Below, in pieces: positions 9,744 through 18,697 of a stretch of DNA of 64,000 nucleotides. A program made the position numbers and the translations under genes. Origin of the DNA: Methanomassiliicoccales archaeon (GTDB lineage Archaea; Thermoplasmatota; Thermoplasmata; RBG-16-68-12; SOIM01); contig SOIM01000012.1 in NCBI GenBank assembly GCA_004377185.1, forward strand, positions 62,001-126,000. Direction: 5' to 3'. Position 1 is the first letter of the stretch; each line of letters opens with the position of its first letter. The notes beneath the pieces are model-generated. The model was not told where the DNA came from, searched no databases, and was given only the letters and a program-made list of their open reading frames with translations.

Positions 9744-12700
9744 ATGAAGAACCATCAAAAATGGGGCTCGATATTCACTGTCGTACTTCTCGTCTCGAGT
9801 TTTTGTCCTATGTCAGTGCTGGGCAACTTGGATGGTGGAGTCCCTCCAGTCGCTTATGCCGGCCCTGACCAGACAGCCAGTGTTGGTGAGGATGTTCTTT
9901 TCGACGGCTCGGGGTCTTATGATTTGGATGGCTCGATAGCACTCAGTGCCGAGATGATAGTGAATGATGACACAAACAACGCTTCACAGATTGCCCCCAC
10001 GATCGCTACGGATGATTACGGTAACATCCATGTATTGTATTCTGACGATCGGAATGGTGACCAAGACGTCTTCTATTCATTCCTGAACCAAAGCATGAGC
10101 AGTTTCCATCCTAGCATCAAGGTCAATGATGACGCGGGAACAGATACTCAGTTTGCACGAGATTTGGATGTTGATTACCTAGGCACAGTGCATGCTTTGT
10201 TCAGTGACGGGAGGAATCATAGGATATTCCATGATGCATATTATGCAAATCTGACTTCAGGTTCAACAGCTTTTGGCAAGAACATCATTGTCAATGATGA
10301 TGGACCTGGACAGAATTCCCAGACTCCAACACATATAGACGCGGACATTGCTGGGAATGTACACGCCGTTTGGTGGGATTCCAGGGTCGAAAGTTTAGGT
10401 CCAGATGTCTTCTACTCCATGAAAGGGGAAAACGATACTGCCTTCGCCACCAATATCAGGATCAATAACGAGACGGAAGACTATCAAGCCTCTCCCTTTG
10501 TCTTTGTAGATGAGAATCTTGTTGTTCATATTGTCTGGAACGATAGAACCCAGAAAAGATGGACGATCTACTACGCCAATAGCACAGACCTGGGTGAGAG
10601 CTTTGGCGAGAACCTGCGCGTGAGTGATGACGACGGTTCATCTCGACATAGATATCCTGAAGTAACGTTGGGAAGGAACGGTGAGATCGTCGTAGTCTGG
10701 TACGATGAGAGAGATGGCAGTGGAAATCTGTACATGTCCATGTTGGAGCCAGGACAGAGTTCTTTTTCGAAGAACAAGAGAATCAACGATGTTCTCGGGA
10801 CGGTCGAACACATGCCCCCAAGCTTTGTTTCTGATGTTTTCGGAAGATTCCACCTCGCCTGGGAAAGCAAAAGGAACGGGAATAGTGACATCTACTATAT
10901 GTTCATGACACCGGACGGAGAGTCCTCGCCGTCGCTAAAGATAAATAAGGATGCGGACAAAGGCTACCGTACGGAGCCCTCCGTTTCCACAGACACAAAA
11001 GGCAATCCCCATTTCACTTGGAAGGACAATGCAAGCGGAGACTATGACGTCATATACTTGGGTTCACTTGGTCAGAACCTCAGTTTCAGATGGGATTTTG
11101 GTGACGGATCAGCTTCTGCCTATGGTGAAGAAGTGAAGCACAGCTATGGCTCTCCGGGAACCTATCTTGTAACGCTGGAGGTTACTGATGGAGATGGACT
11201 GAGCGATACAGATACATGTACTGTAACTGTCGTGTCAGGACCCGGCCAACCTGTTGCAGTTGCTGGTTCAGATCAAACGGTGAAAGAAGGTAGCGTCGCC
11301 CAGTTCAACGGAAATGGTAGCTATGACAGCGATGGAACGATAGCTGAATATGAGTGGGATTTCGATGCCCACACCGACTCTGATGGTGATGGCAATTTCA
11401 CTAATGACGCAGAAGCTACGGGGCCAACTCCAGCTCATGTTTTTGGTGACAACAGGGTATTCATAGTCACTCTGAAGGTTACGGACAATTCAGGGCTATG
11501 GGACATAGACACGTGTGTTGTGACCGTCCTCAACGTGGCACCAACCGCAAACGCGGACGGCCCGTACCAAGGGGACGAACCGCACACGGTCCAATTCATT
11601 GGCACCTTCACAGATCCTGGATTCCTCGACACCCACACCTTCCAGTGGGACTTCGACTATGATGGGATCGCCTTCAACGTCGATTCAACGGAACAGAACC
11701 CCACCCATCAATGGCTGGATGACTATGACCGAGACGTAGCATTTAAGGTCACGGACGATGACGGAGGATGGGACATAGACATCTCCCACGTAACAGTAAA
11801 CAACGTGGCACCCACAGCAAGCGCCAACGGCCCCTATGAAGGATATGAAGGAACTCCAATCGCATTCCAGGGAAGCCACACCGACCCGGGAACACTGGAC
11901 ACTCACACCTACGAATGGGACCTGGATTATGATGGAATAACGTTCTCTCCAGATGCAACTGGCAGCATGGTCTTCAGCACATGGTTAGATGATTACTCAG
12001 GTAACATTGCTCTCAAGGTCACGGACGACGATGGCGGATGGGGCATGGACGTCACAACGGTGGTAATACACAATGTTCCGCCCACAGCGAACGCAGGCGA
12101 TGACAAGGAAGGGTACGAAGTCTCCGCATTCACATTCGATGGAAATTGCACAGATCCTGGGGTACTGGACACCCACACCTACGAATGGGATTTCGACTAT
12201 GACGGGACCAGCTTCGATGTGGATGCAATCGGTCAGTCGGTCTCCCACACCTGGATCGATGACTTCGACGGAGATGTAGCCCTCAGGGTAACGGATGATG
12301 ATGGCGGAGTAGGAATGGACACCGTCCACGTCCTGGTCAAGAACGTCCCGCCCACTGTTGATCTCAGAGTCCTTCCGATAGAAGCAGACGCTTTCCTTAG
12401 GATCGCCGGAGAGAAATGGCACGACGTCTCGATAGAACTCTATGAAGATGACATACTCATAGCTGAAGGCTTTCTCACAAGATATCTAGGCAGCCCAAAT
12501 GACCAAATGCTCGACCTCTCGCACCTCAGCGTGAACATCTCAAGAAGATACTCGGCAATCGTCCGCTACACTCCCGAGGACGACCCCATCAACGGCCAAC
12601 CCAATGGCGCGAACCCGTGCTGGATAATACTCAGGTTCGATGACCGGGAAGAGGTCTGGATCCACCACACCTTCAATGTACAGCATCCTGAAACATACAC

Positions 12701-12977
12701 CTGGGAAGTGGACCTGACGGCAGCCATACTCTCACACGGACTGATCTTTGAGGCAACTGCATTCGACCCTGGCGCGGACGACCTGACATTCCACTGGGAC
12801 TTCGGGGACGGTACGATCATCACCACCTTCTATCCCAATGTTAACAACACCTATCCTGTGGAGATAACCGAGACGGTCACACGTGCTATTCTTGGAAGTG
12901 GTACTTTCATTGTCACTCTGACCGTCCAAGACGATGATGGCGGATTCGGAATCGCTTCCATTGCTATCTACATTTGA
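9744..12977 (+). CDS. secreted PKD-domain protein with inserted beta-propeller
   Basis: The 1077-residue extracellular protein begins with a signal peptide (KNHQKWGS, then a hydrophobic core ending at VLG). A PKD domain begins at AYAGPDQT. It is interrupted after DGSGSYDLDGS by about 380 residues of sialidase-like blade repeats (V-W-x-D-x-R ... D-x-x-Y) and resumes at FRWDFGDGS. Four or more PKD-type repeats follow (residues ~500-870), with the motifs WDFDYDG and VTDDDGG. Next comes a ~130-residue module beginning RIAGEKWHDV and a last PKD-like unit. No C-terminal anchor is seen. The ATG at 9744 is preferred over a TTG at 9723 because it gives a compact signal peptide. A close relative is at 43025-45448. 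It is probably a surface adhesin or envelope protein; no catalytic residues were recognised. Confidence 0.88.
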   Translation: MKNHQKWGSIFTVVLLVSSFCPMSVLGNLDGGVPPVAYAGPDQTASVGEDVLFDGSGSYDLDGSIALSAEMIVNDDTNNASQIAPTIATDDYGNIHVLYSDDRNGDQDVFYSFLNQSMSSFHPSIKVNDDAGTDTQFARDLDVDYLGTVHALFSDGRNHRIFHDAYYANLTSGSTAFGKNIIVNDDGPGQNSQTPTHIDADIAGNVHAVWWDSRVESLGPDVFYSMKGENDTAFATNIRINNETEDYQASPFVFVDENLVVHIVWNDRTQKRWTIYYANSTDLGESFGENLRVSDDDGSSRHRYPEVTLGRNGEIVVVWYDERDGSGNLYMSMLEPGQSSFSKNKRINDVLGTVEHMPPSFVSDVFGRFHLAWESKRNGNSDIYYMFMTPDGESSPSLKINKDADKGYRTEPSVSTDTKGNPHFTWKDNASGDYDVIYLGSLGQNLSFRWDFGDGSASAYGEEVKHSYGSPGTYLVTLEVTDGDGLSDTDTCTVTVVSGPGQPVAVAGSDQTVKEGSVAQFNGNGSYDSDGTIAEYEWDFDAHTDSDGDGNFTNDAEATGPTPAHVFGDNRVFIVTLKVTDNSGLWDIDTCVVTVLNVAPTANADGPYQGDEPHTVQFIGTFTDPGFLDTHTFQWDFDYDGIAFNVDSTEQNPTHQWLDDYDRDVAFKVTDDDGGWDIDISHVTVNNVAPTASANGPYEGYEGTPIAFQGSHTDPGTLDTHTYEWDLDYDGITFSPDATGSMVFSTWLDDYSGNIALKVTDDDGGWGMDVTTVVIHNVPPTANAGDDKEGYEVSAFTFDGNCTDPGVLDTHTYEWDFDYDGTSFDVDAIGQSVSHTWIDDFDGDVALRVTDDDGGVGMDTVHVLVKNVPPTVDLRVLPIEADAFLRIAGEKWHDVSIELYEDDILIAEGFLTRYLGSPNDQMLDLSHLSVNISRRYSAIVRYTPEDDPINGQPNGANPCWIILRFDDREEVWIHHTFNVQHPETYTWEVDLTAAILSHGLIFEATAFDPGADDLTFHWDFGDGTIITTFYPNVNNTYPVEITETVTRAILGSGTFIVTLTVQDDDGGFGIASIAIYI

Positions 12978-13005
12978 GTCCGTCTATTACGCTCTGACCT
13001 ATTAG

Positions 13006-13043
13006 TGGGAATTCCCAACGGAAGCATAGACCATCGCCTTTTT
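13006..13043 (+). terminator. possible terminator of the PKD gene
   Basis: The perfect palindrome TGGGAATTCCCA (13006-13017) is followed by a run of five T at 13039-13043, in the gap between two convergent genes. The evidence is weak. Confidence 0.25.
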
Positions 13044-13097
13044 CGGTTGTGTGCAAGCGCCTTTTCTAGGGTAGGAAGCAGGGGAATATGTCCTTAA

Positions 13098-13757
13098 TCA
13101 TATCCAAGGACTAATCGCATTCTTCAAATCGTCGAGGCTCAGGACTCCTGTGTGTCCGTAGCGAATGATGCCCTGCTTGTCCACTACGACAAAATGCGGG
13201 AAGCCAGGGCTACCATATTTGTCAAAATCCTGGGAGGTGATGTGGCCGAAGACCCAATTGCCTCCGTAGGTGCTCCTGAAATCCTGGATTTCACTCACCG
13301 TACTCAATGAAAGAGACACGATCTCGAGGTCATCCCCGTAGTGTTGCGATAATTCAACCATGGTTGGCGCCATTTCCACACATGGAGCACCGGCAGTGCA
13401 GAAGAACTCAAGCAGTATAGGATTGGGCCCGATGTGATCGTACAGATTGTACGTGCCCCCATCAATGTTCGTGGCGTAGAAATCAGGTGCGTAGTTTGGT
13501 GTTTCTTCGCTTGGAGGAGATTGAATGATAACAGCCGCAATAACAATTACTATTGCGATTGCCAGAACGGTTCCCAGGGCAGCCCACTTTGCACGACCCC
13601 TCCCAATTGGTGCAACTTTTTTCTTCTTCTTGGCCTTCTTCCCGATTTCGGGGACCTCCACCTTCTTTGAGGGATGGACCTTCTTCAAATGATTTTCGAG
13701 ATTCTCGATTTTCACGGAAATACCGCAGACTGGACAATCGACCTTCTCCTTCGCCAC
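13098..13757 (-). CDS. membrane-anchored thioredoxin-fold protein with C2H2-like zinc finger
   Basis: The predicted 219-residue protein starts with a zinc-finger-like motif, CPVC then HLKKVH, at residues 8-29. A lysine-rich stretch (KKAKKKKK) follows, then one membrane helix (WAALGTVLAIAIVIVIAAVII). The extracytoplasmic part is a TlpA/peroxiredoxin-like thioredoxin domain with cis-Pro region SPGFPHFVVVDKQG. The expected WCxxC is altered: the sequence reads FFCTAGAPC, so the first Cys of CxxC is missing while the second is kept, and an extra Cys lies six residues before it. The frame is open to 13877; the GTG at 13757 is chosen because family-like sequence begins there. A TATA-like element near 13819-13828 could serve this gene and srp54 divergently. 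It may be a redox or assembly factor of the cell envelope; activity is uncertain because of the changed motif. Confidence 0.75.
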   Translation of the reverse strand: MAKEKVDCPVCGISVKIENLENHLKKVHPSKKVEVPEIGKKAKKKKKVAPIGRGRAKWAALGTVLAIAIVIVIAAVIIQSPPSEETPNYAPDFYATNIDGGTYNLYDHIGPNPILLEFFCTAGAPCVEMAPTMVELSQHYGDDLEIVSLSLSTVSEIQDFRSTYGGNWVFGHITSQDFDKYGSPGFPHFVVVDKQGIIRYGHTGVLSLDDLKNAISPWI

Positions 13758-13818
13758 GTGAGAAATATATGCTTGACCGCAGATAATTGTTTCTGTGCTG
13801 CATATGCCCGACCATAGC

Positions 13819-13828
13819 TTAATATACG
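13819..13828 (+). promoter_or_regulatory. TATA box of srp54
   Basis: TTAATATACG lies about 25 bp before the ATG at 13850, so the srp54 mRNA is probably leaderless. The element is nearly symmetric and may also act on the divergent gene. Confidence 0.55.
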
Positions 13829-13849
13829 GAAAAAGCGAATCATTCCTCG

Positions 13850-15190
13850 ATGGTGCTTGACAAACTGGGTAGTTCACTCAGGAAGGTGCTGAAGAAGATA
13901 GCCAGGGCGAGTCACATTGATCGCAAACTGGTCAAAGAGGTCGTGAGGGACATCCAGAGGGCCCTCATCCAAGCGGATGTGAAAGTTGACCTCGCGCTCC
14001 AGTTGACAAAAGACCTCGAAAAAAGGGCACTGACCGAGGAACCTCCGGCGGGAATGACCCTGCGGGAGCACATCATTCGCATAATCTACGAGCTGATGGT
14101 CGACATCCTCCACGGAACCAAAGACATCAAGTTGGAGAAGCAGAGGATAATGATGGTCGGTCTGTACGGTTCTGGCAAGACCACGACAATCGGCAAGTTG
14201 GCCAGGTTCTTCCAGAAGAAAGGGTTGAATGTCGGAGTGATCGCGGGAGACACTCACCGGCCAGCTGCCTATGAACAATTGGCTCAAGTTGTGGAGAAGA
14301 TCAATGTCCCCATTTACGGCAACCCGGACGAGAAGAGGGCGGAAAGGGTGGTCCGGGAAGGCTTGGAGCATTTCAAGGACTATCAGATTGTCATTGTTGA
14401 CACGAGTGGGAGGCACTCGCTCGAAGAAGATCTGACAGAGGAAATCAAGAGGCTTGCCAGGATCGTGAAGCCGCAGGAGACAATGCTGGTTCTGGATGCC
14501 ACGATCGGTCAACAGGCCGGCCCTCAGGCCAAGGCATTTCATGAAGCCGCAGGCGTCACTTCTGTAGTGGTTACAAAACTGGACGGCAGCGCCAGAGGAG
14601 GTGGCGCTCTAAGTGCCGTGTCCGAGACGAACGCCCCAATCGCTTTCATCGGAACGGGCGAGAAGATAGACGATTTTGAGAAGTTCGATTCTCCAAGGTT
14701 CATTTCCCGACTCTTGGGGATGGGCGACATACAAGCCCTCCTCGAAAAGGCGGAAGAGGTAATGGACAAGGAGAAAGCGGAAGAGACCGCCAAGAAACTC
14801 CTCTCCGGCAAGTTCACCCTTCGGGAGATGTACGACCAGATGGAGATGGTGTCAAAGATGGGACCCCTGAGAAAGATATTGAGTTTCTTTCCCGGGATGC
14901 CGGGCACCCTCTCCGATGAGGAGGTGCGGGGGATGCAGGAAAGGCTGGGAGGCTACCGTGTGATGATGGACTCCATGACCGAGGAAGAGCTGGTGAATCC
15001 CAAGTTGATCAAGTCCTCCAGAATCAGAAGGATAGCAAAGGGCAGCGGGACCTCTGTGGATGAGGTCAGAGCTCTGTTGAAGCAGTTCAACATGTCGAAG
15101 AAAGCCATCAAGGGAATTGTCGGAAACAGGAAGATGAGACGGCAGTTGATGAGACAATTCGAGGAGCAAGGACTGGATTTCGCCGAATAG
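13850..15190 (+). CDS. srp54: signal recognition particle GTPase SRP54
   Basis: The 446-residue protein binds the signal sequence and 7S RNA and delivers ribosomes to the membrane receptor FtsY. An N-terminal helical bundle (1-90) is followed by the GTPase domain with P-loop GLYGSGKTTT near residue 103, the motif DTSGRHSLEEDL, and TKLDGSARGGGAL. A methionine-rich M domain follows (about 300-446: MYDQMEMVSKMGP, FPGMPG, RMRRQLMRQF-like). Length and motifs are typical of archaeal SRP54. It starts about 25 bp after a TATA box and diverges from the thioredoxin-fold gene. Confidence 0.97.
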   Translation: MVLDKLGSSLRKVLKKIARASHIDRKLVKEVVRDIQRALIQADVKVDLALQLTKDLEKRALTEEPPAGMTLREHIIRIIYELMVDILHGTKDIKLEKQRIMMVGLYGSGKTTTIGKLARFFQKKGLNVGVIAGDTHRPAAYEQLAQVVEKINVPIYGNPDEKRAERVVREGLEHFKDYQIVIVDTSGRHSLEEDLTEEIKRLARIVKPQETMLVLDATIGQQAGPQAKAFHEAAGVTSVVVTKLDGSARGGGALSAVSETNAPIAFIGTGEKIDDFEKFDSPRFISRLLGMGDIQALLEKAEEVMDKEKAEETAKKLLSGKFTLREMYDQMEMVSKMGPLRKILSFFPGMPGTLSDEEVRGMQERLGGYRVMMDSMTEEELVNPKLIKSSRIRRIAKGSGTSVDEVRALLKQFNMSKKAIKGIVGNRKMRRQLMRQFEEQGLDFAE

Positions 15191-15304
15191 TGAAAGGCAG
15201 ATTTCATGTTCTATATAGCCTACATATTTCTCCGTAGCAAACCATATCTACGATGTAGTGTTCTGTCCCCGACAAGTCGATTCTGATTCGCATAGAGTGG
15301 GTGT

Positions 15305-17596
15305 ATGGCATTAGGCAAAACGATATTGGATATACTGTCCAAAAGAAAGGCCGTAAAAGGTTGGTATATATTTATCGTAGTCTTCTTCCTCCTGCTGATT
15401 CTGCTACCTACCGTCTATGTCCTTGGATACGTGGTCACAGGTTGGGGAGACATTTCCACCCATGTTCTATCGGATACCGACTCCTCAACGGTTGAATGGT
15501 CAGAGAGCGAGGATGCGGACTTCCTTCGTTATGAGATTCATGCTTCAACGGACCCAGATTTCTATCCTGATGATTCGACGTTGAGGATTGTCATCGGTCC
15601 AAGGAACGGAGAAGTGAGCTTGAATAGAGCCCGCACCACCACTTCCATCATAGTGAGCGGACTGGACTCCAAGGAGGATTACTTCTTTAGGGTTAGAGTC
15701 GTGGACAACTCGAGCTTGGGCCTTGGAACGGTCTCCAATGGCAAGAGCGAGGACGACGGGAATTCCTGGCATACTCCGCCACCTCTGGAGCTTTTCCTTC
15801 CGCAGAACGAAAGTGGTAGTATCAATCTGAGCTGGACGATTAGTGAAGACCTTGATTTCGATGCTTATGAGGTCTACTACAGCAACCAGACGAATGGTTT
15901 TGTTCCAGGCATCGGAACCTTGAACGAGACTATTAACACCACCTACCAGAACTGGACACTGTTTGAGAACCTGAACGTTTCGGAAGTCCATTATTTCAGG
16001 GTCAGAGTGATTGATTCGGATGGTCATTGGTCCGAGTCCAACCAACAATGCTTTGACTTCGGACCGGGTCCTCCTGTAGACTGTGCTTCCCCCCGTCCAG
16101 TAACACTGGAATACGTCAACAGCCAGTCCACACTTGGGACGATAGTCAACGCCGTCGTTCTCTCTTTTGTGGTAGCCGTTGTTGCCACCCTGATAAACTT
16201 CGTTGTTGGTCTGCCCCTGGCCTGGTACCTTGTGAGAAAGAAACCTAGATGGAAGGATTCGTTGGACACGCTCATTGACATTCCGTTGGCGTTTCCCACT
16301 GCCGCAACAGGCTTTTCCGCAGCCCTCTTCTGGGGGATTACACCGGACATCATGGACAAGCCCATTGGTGCTCTGAGCCTCACATCTTCCCCCACCCTTC
16401 TCCTCATACTGCTCATGGTTGTCTTTTCATTCCCCTTCATGGTCCGACCATTGGCTTCCATCCTCGAGGAGTTGGATGTGGAGTACGAAACTGTTGCAAG
16501 AACATGTGGTGCCAGCAGGTTCACGGCAGCAAGGACCATCACCCTGCCAATGTTCAGAGCTGGACTCGCGACAGCGGTGACACTCTGCTTGGCGAAATGC
16601 ATTAGCGAAACGGGAGGAGTCATGGCTGCGCTTGCGGTGATTTCGAGCAGAGAGGTGAATGCAACCGCATTGATTGGAACATGGAAGTCTGCTTCGGTCT
16701 TCAACAGCAGCCTTGTTGCTGGCCTTGCTTTTCTAAGCTTCCTCCTTATCCTGCTCGCCCTGCTCCTTATTGGCATAGCGAAACTGATCATAATGAGAGC
16801 AAAACTGCCAATCAAGAAGGTCTGGCCCGTTTTCGAGAGGAGACTGAGCCGTGGTTGGGTTCCTAAGGCCAAGGACGTAATAGCCTTCCTCTTCCTCATT
16901 CTGATTGTCCTGCTCCCTGCTTTCTACATATTCGGTTATGCTGCGATGCCGCATGATGTTGAACTAGCCGACCTGTCGGGTCTATGGAACAGCATGGCCT
17001 ATTCGTTCTTGGTAGCTGGGATCGTGACAGTGATTGTACTAGTGATCGGTGTCCCAATGGGAATCTTGATAGCCAGAAGCAAGAACAAGAAGATTGCCTC
17101 AGTGTTGGACGTTCTGGCCAATATCCCATTTGTAGTTCCCACTGCCGCCCTTGGCTTCTCTTTGGGGCTGTTCTGGAGCTCTCAGGACGTGATACCAGTA
17201 ACGTCCGGTGTCGCCATAATAATCATGGCGCATATCGCTTTCACCTACCCTTATGTTGTTCGAAACGTAGTGGGTGCGCTTCAACAGTTGAGCCCAGAGT
17301 ATGAGGAGACCGCGAGGACGTTGGGGGCAAAACCCCTTCAGGCGTTCAGAAGGGTGACTTTCCCGTTGATCAAGATGTCCATTCTATCCGGCGCGATAAT
17401 GACCTTCACGCGGAGCCTGGGCGAGACAGGTGCAACCCTCGCTGTCAGTCCGGAAGCCATCACGGCACCCGTGTATATCGTATCTCTCATAAGGGAAGGA
17501 AGCTACCATATCGCGGGGATAGCCAGCGCAATCCTGATAGTGTTCTCTTTCATCGCGATTCTTCTGCTCAGGTATATCATCAAGAGGAGGGGGTGA
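15305..17596 (+). CDS. ABC importer permease, two fused permease domains with extracellular Fn3 insert
   Basis: The 763-residue inner-membrane protein holds two binding-protein-dependent permease units in one chain, as in FbpB/ThiP-type systems. Each has an EAA loop for contact with the ATPase: EYETVARTCGAS...LPMF near residue 395 and EYEETARTLGAK...FPLI near 665. The first helix (~19-45) is separated from the rest by about 210 extracytoplasmic residues with two fibronectin-III-like units (YFFRVRVVD and HYFRVRVID motifs). That insert is unusual for this family. The substrate is not determined: the SLGETGAT motif and the PhoU-like partner hint at an oxyanion. No binding protein is encoded nearby. 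The gene is followed by two ATPase genes and is probably the first gene of their operon. Confidence 0.88.
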   Translation: MALGKTILDILSKRKAVKGWYIFIVVFFLLLILLPTVYVLGYVVTGWGDISTHVLSDTDSSTVEWSESEDADFLRYEIHASTDPDFYPDDSTLRIVIGPRNGEVSLNRARTTTSIIVSGLDSKEDYFFRVRVVDNSSLGLGTVSNGKSEDDGNSWHTPPPLELFLPQNESGSINLSWTISEDLDFDAYEVYYSNQTNGFVPGIGTLNETINTTYQNWTLFENLNVSEVHYFRVRVIDSDGHWSESNQQCFDFGPGPPVDCASPRPVTLEYVNSQSTLGTIVNAVVLSFVVAVVATLINFVVGLPLAWYLVRKKPRWKDSLDTLIDIPLAFPTAATGFSAALFWGITPDIMDKPIGALSLTSSPTLLLILLMVVFSFPFMVRPLASILEELDVEYETVARTCGASRFTAARTITLPMFRAGLATAVTLCLAKCISETGGVMAALAVISSREVNATALIGTWKSASVFNSSLVAGLAFLSFLLILLALLLIGIAKLIIMRAKLPIKKVWPVFERRLSRGWVPKAKDVIAFLFLILIVLLPAFYIFGYAAMPHDVELADLSGLWNSMAYSFLVAGIVTVIVLVIGVPMGILIARSKNKKIASVLDVLANIPFVVPTAALGFSLGLFWSSQDVIPVTSGVAIIIMAHIAFTYPYVVRNVVGALQQLSPEYEETARTLGAKPLQAFRRVTFPLIKMSILSGAIMTFTRSLGETGATLAVSPEAITAPVYIVSLIREGSYHIAGIASAILIVFSFIAILLLRYIIKRRG

Positions 17597-17602
17597 TAGA
17601 GA

Positions 17603-18697
17603 ATGGGGCTTGAACTGAGAAAGGTGTCAAAGAAATTCGGGGACGTCGTTGCTCTCTCCGATGTGTCGGTCACTGTGGGAACAGCAGAGTATGTAGTGAT
17701 TCTGGGACCGACTGGAGCTGGGAAGACCACGATGCTCCGTGTGATTGCAGGATTGGAAGACCCTGACTCTGGGGACATTCTCATTGACGGGAAAAGAGCG
17801 AACGTGCTTGGACCAGAAGAACGCGGGGTCGTGTATCTGTCCCAGACCTACTCTCTCTTCCCTCACATGAATGTCTGGAAGAATACCGAGTTTGGACCAG
17901 ATGTAAGGGACTGGGACCCGAAGGACAAGGAGAGGCTCGTGACAGAGATGCTGAACCTAGTCCGTTTGCAGGACAGAACGGCAGCTTATCCTTCCGAGTT
18001 GAGCGGTGGAATGAGGCAGCGCAACGCTTTGGCGAGAGCGCTTTCCACCAACGTGAGAACCCTTCTCTTGGACGAGCCCTTGAGAGCTCTCGATGCCAGG
18101 CTGAGGCTGAATTTGAGGACAGAGCTGAGAAAGATGTCCACAGACCTGGGTATCACATCGCTTCACGTCACCCACGATCAAGAAGAAGCCATTACGATCG
18201 CAGATAAGATTGTGGTTCTGAGAAAGGGGGAAATCATTCAGATGGGTAGCCCGGAGGAGATTTTCAACAATCCAGTGTCGCCTTTTGTGATGCACTTTGT
18301 GGGTGAGGCGAATTTCTTCACCGGAAGGATCTCGAGCAAAGAAAACGGAGGGACGGTACTGAAATGTGACGGTCTGGCGGTCCATGCTCGTCCTACCGGT
18401 CTTCCAACGGGTTCTGATGTTTGCGTAGGAATCAAGACCGAAGAATGTTCCATCCATCCAGGAAGAAAGGAAGGGGAGAACTCTCTGACGGGGAGATTGG
18501 AGCGGATACTCTTCCTCGGAAGGTTGACGAGTTTGGAGATTTCATCGGAATACGGGGATTTGAAGGCCAAGATTCCCTCGCGGATTTCCGCGACTCTCAA
18601 AGAAGGGGACGAGGTGACACTTCAGTTCGGCAAGAACCAAGCGATAGTGTTTCCCCTCCCCGAGGACGGATTGGAGAAGGAACTGGAGGTTGAGTAG
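17603..18697 (+). CDS. ABC importer ATPase 1
   Basis: This is a 364-residue ATP-binding subunit of the PotA/MalK/CysA type. Walker A is GPTGAGKTT near residue 35, the signature is LSGGMRQR, Walker B is LLLDEPL and the switch His is in HVTHDQEE. A C-terminal TOBE-like regulatory beta domain covers ~240-364. The ATG at 17603 follows GAGGAGGGGG, a strong Shine-Dalgarno sequence. The stop TAG shares one base with the GTG of the next gene, so the two are translationally coupled. It should power the double permease just upstream. Confidence 0.93.
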   Translation: MGLELRKVSKKFGDVVALSDVSVTVGTAEYVVILGPTGAGKTTMLRVIAGLEDPDSGDILIDGKRANVLGPEERGVVYLSQTYSLFPHMNVWKNTEFGPDVRDWDPKDKERLVTEMLNLVRLQDRTAAYPSELSGGMRQRNALARALSTNVRTLLLDEPLRALDARLRLNLRTELRKMSTDLGITSLHVTHDQEEAITIADKIVVLRKGEIIQMGSPEEIFNNPVSPFVMHFVGEANFFTGRISSKENGGTVLKCDGLAVHARPTGLPTGSDVCVGIKTEECSIHPGRKEGENSLTGRLERILFLGRLTSLEISSEYGDLKAKIPSRISATLKEGDEVTLQFGKNQAIVFPLPEDGLEKELEVE

